Part shown: positions 7,617-15,133 of the stretch, piece by piece | Position numbering within the stretch: position 1 is the first letter of the stretch | How the letters are laid out: each line of letters begins with the position of its first letter | NCBI GenBank assembly: GCA_017694135.1 | Contig: JADING010000051.1 | Location: 1 to 28,656, forward strand | Direction: 5' to 3' | Length of the DNA: 28,656 bases | Origin: Candidatus Scatoplasma merdavium | Lineage (GTDB): Bacteria > Bacillota_I > Bacilli_A > RFN20 > CAG-288 | Made by a program: the position numbers and the translations under genes | Notes under the pieces: model-generated | Told to the model about the DNA's origin: nothing | The model's input: the letters and a program-made list of their open reading frames with translations, nothing else | The model's database searches: none

Positions 7617-8876
7617 ATGGAACAATACATTAGAATAGGAGCAGAGCAAGAAGCTAAGCAGGCCGTTAAAGATGCTAAGTTTGAAGCTAAGCGAGCTATT
7701 AAAAAAGCAAAGATTGAGCTTCAAAAGGCTTTACGGTCGGCTGATACTGAAGAAGAAAAAGCTTCTTTGACTGCTGATTATCAAAAACTCGTTGCTGATT
7801 CTAACGCTAAAATTGAAGAAGCTATCAAAGCTGAGGAGCAATTAAATGCCAAGATTGCTGAGCAGTTGCAACATCCGGTTCAATACGATTCTGAAACTAA
7901 AAAGGTTATTCGTTTAGTTTCTACTCGCCGTCCTAAAAAGGCATATCAAATTACTGGTGTTGAAGATGTTGCTTCCAAAAACAACTGGAAAGCGTGGCTG
8001 TATTTAGCTCCCGTTTTGGTTTTGCTCGTTGTTTTCTTAATTTATCCGTTAATCAATACGATGTTTATCGCTTTTACTGATAACTATCTTTACGCCGCTG
8101 GCACTTATGACGGATTAACTTTGAAAAACTTTGCTGTTATTTTAGGCATTACATCTATGTCTAGTGGTGCTAAAGAAATATTCTTTACTCAGTACGCTAT
8201 TCCAAATACATTTATTATTGTCTTTATCACAGTTCCAATATCGACTTTATTGGCGTTGATTATTTCTGTCGCTTTAAATTCGCTTAAATGGTTCCAGAAA
8301 TTCTTACAAACAGTATTTTTCTTACCGTATGTCACTAACGCTATCGCGGTCGGTATGGTTTTCTCAGTTATATTTGATGTTGATGGTGTTATTAATTACA
8401 TCTTTGGGTTAGACAACTACGCTTGGATTTATGGCGCTGATCGTTCAGTTGCTATGATACCTCTTTGTATCTACATCGTTTGGTCGTCTATTCCGTTTAA
8501 GATCTTAGTCTTCTTATCTGGTTTACAGGGTATTGATAAGCAGTACTATCAAGCTGCTCAGATTGATTCTTGTTCTCACATGAAAGTCTTGTGGAAAATC
8601 ACTGTTCCTTTGCTTTCACCGCAGATTCTTTACATTGTTATTACTTCCTTTATCGGAGCGTTTAAAGAGTATACATCTATCGTCGGTTTATTCGGTGGTC
8701 CTGGTACTTTCGGTGATAACGGCGATCCTAATATGTATACTATCGTTTATTACATTTATGAGAACTTGCAAGAAAACACTTCTTTAGCTGCTGCTGCGGC
8801 AGTCTTCTTGTTCGTTATCATCTTGATTTTCACCTTCTTCCAGATGTGGATCTCGAAGAAGAGAGTGCATTATTAA
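7617..8876 (+). CDS. ABC transporter permease (MalF/UgpA type) with charged N-terminal extension
   Basis: This is one of the two membrane subunits that form the import channel. After TM1 (about 122-145; KAWLYLAPVLVLLVVFLIYP) it has the CUT1 permease fold with about six TM helices and the cytoplasmic EAA loop YYQAAQIDSCSHMKVLWKIT, which docks on the ATPase. The usual EAA glycine position is Cys/Ser here (DSCS instead of DGA). The first 115 residues are unusual: a Lys/Ala/Glu-rich, predicted helical or coiled-coil cytoplasmic extension followed by a basic segment. It starts 8 bp after the ATPase stop, using an AGGAG that overlaps that stop. It pairs with the next gene as a heterodimer. Confidence 0.9.
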   Translation: MEQYIRIGAEQEAKQAVKDAKFEAKRAIKKAKIELQKALRSADTEEEKASLTADYQKLVADSNAKIEEAIKAEEQLNAKIAEQLQHPVQYDSETKKVIRLVSTRRPKKAYQITGVEDVASKNNWKAWLYLAPVLVLLVVFLIYPLINTMFIAFTDNYLYAAGTYDGLTLKNFAVILGITSMSSGAKEIFFTQYAIPNTFIIVFITVPISTLLALIISVALNSLKWFQKFLQTVFFLPYVTNAIAVGMVFSVIFDVDGVINYIFGLDNYAWIYGADRSVAMIPLCIYIVWSSIPFKILVFLSGLQGIDKQYYQAAQIDSCSHMKVLWKITVPLLSPQILYIVITSFIGAFKEYTSIVGLFGGPGTFGDNGDPNMYTIVYYIYENLQENTSLAAAAAVFLFVIILIFTFFQMWISKKRVHY

Positions 8877-8888
8877 AGGAGGAAATGT

Positions 8889-9872
8889 ATGGTTAAAACT
8901 GCTTCAAATAAAACCAAGAGCTACATCGACTTTAATAATCATTCTTTGAATCAAGAAGTCGTTCTCTCAATTGAAGAATCTGGTAGAACCGTTGAATCTA
9001 TTAAAAGAGCCGAGAAGATAGGGCATATCGTTTCTATGGTACTTGTCTATGCTTTTATTCTTGCTCTGGCTATTGTTGTTATATTCCCGTTCTATTGGAT
9101 GTTAATTACATCTTTGAAACAAAAAGATGAAATTGACGCTCAAGTTCAGACGTTTTTCCCTTCAGTCGTTATGTGGTCAAACTACGTTTACGTTTTCCAG
9201 GTGTTCAAATTTGGTACGTTTATGTGGAACACCATAGTTGTTGCAATTTTCTCAACCATCGGTACTTTGTTAACTACAATCTTTGCGGCTTTCGCTTTCG
9301 CTAGATTGAAGTTCAAAGGCAGAGAAGCTCTGTTTATGGTCTTCTTAATGACTATGATGATTCCTGGTGAAATGATGGTTATCACAAATTACATTACAGT
9401 AGCTTCCTTCGGTTGGATTGGTGATGGTCAAACATTGACAGAAGCTTACTTATCTATGATTGTTCCGTTCTGGATTTCTGTTTTCTATATTTATTTGTTG
9501 AGGCAGAACTTTAAACAGATACCTAACGAGCTTTATTTAGCTGCTAAAGTTGACGGCAAATCAGACTGGTCATTCCTTTGGAAGGTTATGGTTCCGCTTG
9601 CTGCTCCGACACTAATTTCTATTACTATTCTTAAGTTCATGGGCACTTGGAACTCCTATGTCTGGCCTGATTTAGTTACTAATAAAGAAGAGTTCCGCTT
9701 GATTTCTAATGGTTTGCGCGGTTCAACATTCCAAGATGTTGATACCGGTCAAGTCGAATACGGTTATCAAATGGCTGCTACTGTTTTAGTTACAGTTCCG
9801 CTTTTCTTGCTCTTCGTGTTCTTTAGAAAATACATTATGCGCGGCGTTGGACGTGCTGGTATTAAAGGTTAA
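8889..9872 (+). CDS. ABC transporter permease (MalG/UgpE type)
   Basis: This is the second membrane subunit of the importer, 327 residues. A polar N-terminus of about 55 residues leads into TM1 (ALAIVVIFPFYWMLITSLK), followed by five more TM helices. The EAA loop LYLAAKVDGKSDWSFLWKVM has the canonical AAxxDG core. The C-terminus FFRKYIMRGVGRAGIKG has the MalG-like RGxxxGAxKG end that lies near the ATPase. The gene lies 12 bp after the first permease with an AAGGAGG RBS. An intercistronic hairpin follows it. Confidence 0.93.
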   Translation: MVKTASNKTKSYIDFNNHSLNQEVVLSIEESGRTVESIKRAEKIGHIVSMVLVYAFILALAIVVIFPFYWMLITSLKQKDEIDAQVQTFFPSVVMWSNYVYVFQVFKFGTFMWNTIVVAIFSTIGTLLTTIFAAFAFARLKFKGREALFMVFLMTMMIPGEMMVITNYITVASFGWIGDGQTLTEAYLSMIVPFWISVFYIYLLRQNFKQIPNELYLAAKVDGKSDWSFLWKVMVPLAAPTLISITILKFMGTWNSYVWPDLVTNKEEFRLISNGLRGSTFQDVDTGQVEYGYQMAATVLVTVPLFLLFVFFRKYIMRGVGRAGIKG

Positions 9873-9874
9873 TG

Positions 9875-9899
9875 GTTTAATCAGGATAGCCTGTTAAAC
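9875..9899 (+). promoter_or_regulatory. Intercistronic hairpin between permease and binding-protein genes
   Basis: GTTTAA-T-CAGG (9875-9885) pairs with CCTG-TTAAAC (9890-9899) with one bulged T and an ATAG loop. No T-run follows. The position, just after the permease stop and before the first binding-protein gene, suits an RNA processing or 5'-stabilising element that raises the level of binding-protein mRNA. Confidence 0.5.
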
Positions 9900-9936
9900 A
9901 TATATGTCTTAGAAATTTCATATAAAGGAGGAAATT

Positions 9937-11520
9937 ATGAAAAAAAGTCGTTTGTTACTTCTACCGATCTTAGCTACATTGGCTTTTACGGTCTCATGTG
10001 AAGATGGCTCTAGCGAGGGATCATCTTCATCTTCGTCTGCCTCTGAAACTACCAGTTCTTCAAGCAATGGTGGTGATCAAAGCAGTTCTAGCACTTCTGA
10101 AGAACAACCATATGTTCCTAAGATTACTGAACCTACCACGATTTCCATTTGGACTACGATGGATGATTCTAAGCAAGAGCTTTTGAACTCCTGGATTGAA
10201 GACTTCAAAGAAATAGAACCTAACGTTACTATTAATAACGTTAAACAATCTGGAGATTACACTTCATTAAGAGAAAAGATTGTTCAGGGTTTTGCTGCTG
10301 ACAACTATCCGGATATCACCTATTGCTATCCTGACCACGTCGCTGATTATATTAACTATAATAAAGCATTAGATTTAACTGACTATGTCAGTGATTCTAA
10401 GTATGGCTTTACTGAAGAAGAAATTTCCAATGATTTTGTTGAAGCTTTCTGGCAAGAAGGTAGTGAATACTCTATCCCGGGTATTTACTCGTTGCCTTTC
10501 GGTAAATCAACAGAAGCCATGTTCTATAATGCCGAGGCCTTAATCGATTTGGATTTAAGTACTATTGATAAGTCTATTAATGGTGGTAATCCTTTGAATG
10601 AAAACTATTTGAACAATCTTACTTGGGAAGAGTTGTTTAATAAGCTTTGTCCGGCTATCGTTAAATACAATGAAACTGTAAAACAAATCATTGATTTATC
10701 TGACCCTTATTCCGCTATTGTTGGTTATGATTCTGATGATAACTTCTTTATTACTTTAGCTGAGCAATATGGTTACGATTACACTAGTATTAATCAGGTT
10801 ACCGGTGTCGGTTCTGCTGATTTTAACAACGATGAAATGAAAGACTTGATGAAGATGTTCTATGACGCTGCATCTAAAAAGTACTTGATTACTTCTGGTT
10901 CTAATGCTGATGGTGCTTATACTTCTGATTTATTTAAAGTTAATAAGACTTTGTTTGGTATTGGTTCTACCGCTGGTGCTAAACATCAAATTGCTTCTAC
11001 TGATCCTTTCCCTGTTGGTGTTGCTCAAATTCCGGGCGCTCAAAACGGCAATAATCGCATTATCTCTCAAGGTCCTTCTATGACAATTTTGAGACACGAT
11101 AAAACCTCTGGTGGCGTTGATGAAAATAGAGCCTGGGCTTCTTTCTTGTTCTATAAATACATCACTAATACAGATAATGGTGCTGTTTTCTCGCTTAACT
11201 CCAACTATGCTCCGGTTAGATATTCTTCAACCGAAACTGAAATCTATCAAGATGCTTTAGCAGCTGCTAATGTCAGTGAAACTACCGATGTCGAAGTTAT
11301 CAATGGTCTAGTCTTAAAATACTTCAATGAAGTTTTAGACAGATTCTATGTCTCTCCGGTTTTCGTTGGTTCTTCTGCTTGCCGTGATCAAGCTGGTAGT
11401 ATTATGACCCAAGTTATGAATGCTGGACGCGGTAAGACTCAAACTGATGAAACTCTTGATTCTTGGCTCGATACCATCTTCTCAACTGCCTATAATGAAG
11501 CTATCAAGTCAATTAAATAA
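9937..11520 (+). CDS. Solute-binding lipoprotein of the ABC transporter (family 1), copy 1
   Basis: This 527-residue extracytoplasmic binding protein delivers substrate to the permeases. It has a lipoprotein signal (Lys/Arg N-terminus, hydrophobic core, TVSC with Cys21 as the lipidated residue), a Ser-rich tether (about 25-60) and then a family-1 solute-binding fold (COG1653-like): ISIWTTMDD, PNVTINN, PDITYCYPDHVADY, GIYSLPFGKSTEAMFYN, SQGPSMTILR and a C-terminal VFVGSSACRDQAGSIMTQV. The next gene is a paralogue with the same landmarks. An AAAGGAGG RBS lies 7 nt before the ATG. The family usually binds sugars, but the operon contains a nuclease, so nucleosides, nucleotides or oligonucleotides are possible ligands. 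Confidence 0.9.
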   Translation: MKKSRLLLLPILATLAFTVSCEDGSSEGSSSSSSASETTSSSSNGGDQSSSSTSEEQPYVPKITEPTTISIWTTMDDSKQELLNSWIEDFKEIEPNVTINNVKQSGDYTSLREKIVQGFAADNYPDITYCYPDHVADYINYNKALDLTDYVSDSKYGFTEEEISNDFVEAFWQEGSEYSIPGIYSLPFGKSTEAMFYNAEALIDLDLSTIDKSINGGNPLNENYLNNLTWEELFNKLCPAIVKYNETVKQIIDLSDPYSAIVGYDSDDNFFITLAEQYGYDYTSINQVTGVGSADFNNDEMKDLMKMFYDAASKKYLITSGSNADGAYTSDLFKVNKTLFGIGSTAGAKHQIASTDPFPVGVAQIPGAQNGNNRIISQGPSMTILRHDKTSGGVDENRAWASFLFYKYITNTDNGAVFSLNSNYAPVRYSSTETEIYQDALAAANVSETTDVEVINGLVLKYFNEVLDRFYVSPVFVGSSACRDQAGSIMTQVMNAGRGKTQTDETLDSWLDTIFSTAYNEAIKSIK

Positions 11521-11543
11521 TTAATTATAGAAAAGGTAAAACA

Positions 11544-13082
11544 ATGAAATTTAAGACGTTAAGTATTCTCACCCTAGCAGCTTGCACGCTGCTAGGTGGG
11601 CTTACTTCTTGCGATGACGGTTCATCTAGTGGTGAAACTACATCATCAGCATCAACATCTACATCTACATCTTCATCATCTACCAATGGTGAAATCCGCC
11701 ATGTTACTGTTAATTTTTGGCACACTTTTGGTCATGGTATTGAAGAGCAGATGCAAGCTTTTGCTAGTCAATTCCACAATATTATCCTCGAAAATGAAAA
11801 TGTCGATGTAAATATCGAATTTACCTATCAAGGTGGTTATGACGATATAAGAAATAAAGTTATAAAGTCGTTCCCCGCAGGAAGTACGCCTACAATTTCT
11901 GTCGCTTATCCTGACCATATTGCAGATTATCTCCGTCAAGGAGAAAATAACGTGGTTGATTTAACTTCGTATATGAATTCTAGTGAATATGGATTTGATA
12001 CACAGGATTATCTTGGTGATGACGTTGATGGTCACCCTGGTACGGAAGATTTTGTCGAATCCTTCTTTGATGAGGGTGAAAGTTATCAAAAAGATGGCAT
12101 CTATTCTTTGGCATTCATGAAGTCTTCAGAGGTAATGTTCTACAACGTTGAAGTTTATAATGCTGCTATGAGCATTTATAAACCTGAATTGACTGGTGAG
12201 GCTAGAGACAATTGGATTCAAACCTGCTCTTGGGATGAATTAATGGAACTTTGTGAAGTTATTCAAGAACATAAAGATGATGCAGGTACTGAACTATATC
12301 AATATGCTTCAGCTGTTGACTATCCGGCTTATTATGATTCTGATTCTAATTTGTTTATCACAGAAATTTATCAGAACAATATTCCTTATTCTTCTATCGG
12401 TGAAGATGGAAAGGGCGTTATTGGGTTTGAAGAGGCTGAAGCTTTTGGAAAACTCGAAGGTATATTGAATGAATTAGCTGGCTGGTATAACGGGCATTTA
12501 CTCACTACAAAAGGTGTAGAAAACGAATATGGTTCTACCGCTTTTACAAGCGCTCAAACCGTTTTCTCTATCGGCTCCTCTGGTGGTGCCGGTTACAATA
12601 TTCCGACAACTGACGATTTCACCGTTGGCGTCGCTATGGTTCCTTACTTTAATGACGAAGCTTCTCGCTCATATATTTCTCAAGGGCCTACTCTCACTAT
12701 TTTGAGAAACAGTTCTTATTCTGATGAAGAGAACAACTTGCGTGCTGAATATGCTTGGAAGTTCTTAAAGTACATTACTAACGAGGAAAACAACGCTATT
12801 GTTTGTATCAATGGTTCTGAAGGTTATGTTCCGGTTAGACAATCTTCTTACGAAACTGCCTTGTTTAATCAGTTTATGGAAGATGGTGAGGATTACGCTT
12901 TAACAGCTGACACTGTCATCAATAAAATCAATGGTAAATACATTAACACCCCTGTTTTCCCTGGTTCTGCTGAACTTCGTGACCAAGGTGGTGCTGTAAT
13001 TACTCAAGTTTTAAAGGGAACTAAGAATGCTGAGACAGCTTTGAATGATGCTATTTCAGCAACTAAACTGCATTTGAATTAA
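11544..13082 (+). CDS. Solute-binding lipoprotein of the ABC transporter (family 1), copy 2
   Basis: This is a second, 512-residue binding protein, paralogous to the preceding one. The lipobox is LTSC with Cys23; a Ser/Thr-rich tether follows (about 26-50), encoded by TCA/ACA/TCT-type codon runs. Shared landmarks are VNFWHTFGH, SVAYPDHIADY, DGIYSLAFMKSSEVMFYN, FSIGSSGGAG, ISQGPTLTILR, VPVRQSS and LRDQGGAVITQV. Divergence is clear outside these motifs, so the two proteins may bind different ligands or ligand sizes and share one transporter. It lies 23 bp after copy 1 with a modest AAAAGG RBS. Its stop at 13080-13082 overlaps the RBS of the nuclease gene. Confidence 0.88.
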   Translation: MKFKTLSILTLAACTLLGGLTSCDDGSSSGETTSSASTSTSTSSSSTNGEIRHVTVNFWHTFGHGIEEQMQAFASQFHNIILENENVDVNIEFTYQGGYDDIRNKVIKSFPAGSTPTISVAYPDHIADYLRQGENNVVDLTSYMNSSEYGFDTQDYLGDDVDGHPGTEDFVESFFDEGESYQKDGIYSLAFMKSSEVMFYNVEVYNAAMSIYKPELTGEARDNWIQTCSWDELMELCEVIQEHKDDAGTELYQYASAVDYPAYYDSDSNLFITEIYQNNIPYSSIGEDGKGVIGFEEAEAFGKLEGILNELAGWYNGHLLTTKGVENEYGSTAFTSAQTVFSIGSSGGAGYNIPTTDDFTVGVAMVPYFNDEASRSYISQGPTLTILRNSSYSDEENNLRAEYAWKFLKYITNEENNAIVCINGSEGYVPVRQSSYETALFNQFMEDGEDYALTADTVINKINGKYINTPVFPGSAELRDQGGAVITQVLKGTKNAETALNDAISATKLHLN

Positions 13083-13095
13083 GGAGGTGGTTGTA

Positions 13096-14592
13096 ATGAA
13101 TAAAAGTAGAATTTCTGTATTGCTTTTATCTCTACTCATGGTAGGTGGTATCACCGGTTGTAACGATGGAACTTCTTATTCATCAGTACTTTCATCGTCT
13201 ACTTCTGATATCTCATCATCGTCTACTTCTGATATCTCATCTTCTTTAACTACTTCTGAAAGCAGTTTGCCAGATTGGGTTGAATACACCGATAGACCTG
13301 AAGCTAAGCTTCAGTTAGATTACGAAGGAAGAGATTTCTTTACTGAAGGTGTCGGCGAAGTTGATTTGCATTTAGCTATCGATGGAGATACCGCTCACTT
13401 TATTCAATCTGATGGTTCTAAAGACACTACTATTAAAGGGCGTTTTTACGGCTGTGATACTCCGGAGAGCACTGGTGATATTCAAGAGTGGGGAAGAACT
13501 GCTTCTAATTTCACCAAAGAGAGATTGAAGGAAGCGGATAAAAACGGAACTATTGTTATAGTTTCTATGAATTACGATCATTACGGAACCCCTTCTCAAG
13601 ATTCTAACGGGCGTGATTTGGTTTTGGTTTATTACAATGAAACAGTCGAACACGCCAGTAAAGATCAACTTAAGTTGTTGAATCTTGAAATTGTTGAGCA
13701 AGGCTTATCTTGGGCTAAGAACACTTCTAATATCAAAGCTTTAGAATCTGTTTTCTATGATGCGGAAACTCAAGCTAGAGAATATAAATTGAATATGTTT
13801 TCTGGTGTTCCTGAAGAAGGATGGGTTCCAGCTACAGAAGACAATTACGGCGATGTTTCTTTGCTAGATTTGAAAAATGAAGTTGCTAAGCAAATAGAAG
13901 ATCGCAGCTATTCTAACAAATACGACAACGTTCGTATGCGCGTTAATGGGACTGTTGTTGGTTACGTTGATAACACTTTGTATATCAACGCTTATATTCC
14001 TAATGATCCGGATGATGCCACCAAAGGTGGACAATACGCTGGTATTAATATCTTTACAGGTATGTCGAAGATTCCTACCAAATATACCAAGATGAATACC
14101 TATTTGCAGATTATGGCTATTGGTAATGATTCTGAAAACTTCGGCTTCCAGCTTACCGATGCCGATTTCCCGATTGCTTCTATTGATAGCTTAGATTCTC
14201 AAGTTATTTACACTCCGGAAGAAAACGCTGATACTGATCAAACCATGCACGTTTTCACTTATACCAAAGATCAGTTAAACGAAGTAGCTACTACTCGCAA
14301 TTTAGAGTCTTTGTATGGGCGTATTGAAGTTACTGACACTTTGGAAGTCGACAGGGTATATCAGTCTCAAGATGAATCTGCTTACACTGTTTATTTCAAA
14401 GATTCTGATTTTAACTTGTATGTTCCGTTTAACTATCGTCCAGAAGGCGACACCTATTGGAAGACTGAGGAACAATGGTTGAATAAGAAACTTAAAATTA
14501 AGGGTGTTTACGCTTACCATTACACAACTAGTGGAAATTTGACTTTCCAAGTCATTCCAAACGATTCAAGCGACATCATTGTTGTTGAATAA
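13096..14592 (+). CDS. Surface nuclease lipoprotein, staphylococcal nuclease (SNase) domain plus OB-like domain
   Basis: This 498-residue lipoprotein is predicted to cut DNA or RNA outside the cell with Ca2+. The lipobox is ITGC (Cys22), then a Ser/Thr/Asp tether (23-58). The SNase domain spans about 88-240. It has IDGDT (Asp96, Asp98), RFYGCDTPE (Arg116, Asp121, Thr122, Glu124) and NGRDL (Arg173). These match nuclease residues D19, D21, R35, D40, T41, E43 and R87, so the catalytic set is complete. LEIVEQGLSW and AREYKLNMF also match family motifs. Residues from about 255 on look like an OB-fold domain (VRMRVNGTVVGYVDNTLYIN), as in YhcR-type nucleases, and a further beta-rich domain ends the protein. 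The start is ATG 13096, 8 nt after AAGGAGG; an upstream in-frame GTG lies inside the RBS itself. Confidence 0.92.
   Translation: MNKSRISVLLLSLLMVGGITGCNDGTSYSSVLSSSTSDISSSSTSDISSSLTTSESSLPDWVEYTDRPEAKLQLDYEGRDFFTEGVGEVDLHLAIDGDTAHFIQSDGSKDTTIKGRFYGCDTPESTGDIQEWGRTASNFTKERLKEADKNGTIVIVSMNYDHYGTPSQDSNGRDLVLVYYNETVEHASKDQLKLLNLEIVEQGLSWAKNTSNIKALESVFYDAETQAREYKLNMFSGVPEEGWVPATEDNYGDVSLLDLKNEVAKQIEDRSYSNKYDNVRMRVNGTVVGYVDNTLYINAYIPNDPDDATKGGQYAGINIFTGMSKIPTKYTKMNTYLQIMAIGNDSENFGFQLTDADFPIASIDSLDSQVIYTPEENADTDQTMHVFTYTKDQLNEVATTRNLESLYGRIEVTDTLEVDRVYQSQDESAYTVYFKDSDFNLYVPFNYRPEGDTYWKTEEQWLNKKLKIKGVYAYHYTTSGNLTFQVIPNDSSDIIVVE
13192..13239 (+). repeat. 24-bp perfect tandem repeat in the nuclease tether
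   Basis: Two identical 24-bp units (13192-13215 and 13216-13239) each encode SSSTSDIS in the linker between the lipid anchor and the nuclease domain. The unit is a multiple of three, so change in copy number would alter only tether length. Confidence 0.85.
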
Positions 14593-14610
14593 TAATAAAG
14601 GAGGAACGAT

Positions 14611-15090
14611 ATGTATTGTTACCACTGCGGAAAACATTTTGATGAAAAGAAGCTCGAGGTAAAGTCCTCTTCTTTGGAATCTGTTCAAGATCAAGAATTT
14701 GTTGGTGAACAAGAAGTGTGTTATATCTGTCCGCGCTGTGGTCAGATCGTTCACTCTGGTCATACAGAAAAAGATATTAAATCTCTCTCACGCGCTGCGC
14801 ATTCTGAAATCCAGCGCGCGAGAAATTCTTTTGCTAGCGGAATGGGATTTGTTTCTGTTTCTGTAATTTTGTTGGTTTTAGCAATAATGTTTTTCTTGCT
14901 TGCTAAAAAACCTAATAACCAATATCAGTTGGTTACTACCTGTGCAGAATTTTACGTATTTGTAGTTCTGCTCGTTGTCGGTCTGATTCTTTTAGTAACG
15001 GGAGTGTCTTTTGTTTCTATCGGTGTTGTGAAGAAACATCAGTATTCTTCGTTGCTTAAGGATATACAAAACGAAACTTTCGTCCAGTAA
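14611..15090 (+). CDS. Zinc-ribbon membrane protein, function unknown
   Basis: This 159-residue protein has an N-terminal treble or ribbon-like zinc site built from YCYHCG (Cys3, Cys6) and CYICPRCG (about Cys37, Cys40, Cys43). A polar helix follows, then two TM helices (about 77-97 and 112-137) and a short basic tail. There is no signal peptide, so the zinc site is probably cytoplasmic. It starts 18 bp after the nuclease gene with an AAAGGAGG RBS and lies between two surface lipoproteins, which suggests a role in assembly, stability or regulation of the surface complex. I do not recognise a named family beyond the generic zinc-ribbon class. Confidence 0.75.
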   Translation: MYCYHCGKHFDEKKLEVKSSSLESVQDQEFVGEQEVCYICPRCGQIVHSGHTEKDIKSLSRAAHSEIQRARNSFASGMGFVSVSVILLVLAIMFFLLAKKPNNQYQLVTTCAEFYVFVVLLVVGLILLVTGVSFVSIGVVKKHQYSSLLKDIQNETFVQ

Positions 15091-15101
15091 GCGGAAGTTT
15101 C
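15073..15101 (+). promoter_or_regulatory. Intercistronic hairpin before the last lipoprotein gene
   Basis: GAAACTTTCG (15073-15082) pairs with CGGAAGTTTC (15092-15101) over 10 bp with one T-G wobble and a 9-nt loop that contains the TAA stop of the zinc-ribbon gene. There is no T-run after it. It mirrors the hairpin at 9875-9899 in lying just before a lipoprotein gene, so RNA processing or stability control is likely. Confidence 0.5.
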
Positions 15102-15133
15102 AAAGTTGTTTGTGCGATTAAAGGAGGAAAATT

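Noticed and set aside
13087..13095. GTG start for the nuclease lipoprotein
   Set aside because: The GTG is part of the AAGGAGGTGG ribosome-binding site; ATG 13096 gives a normal lipoprotein signal.
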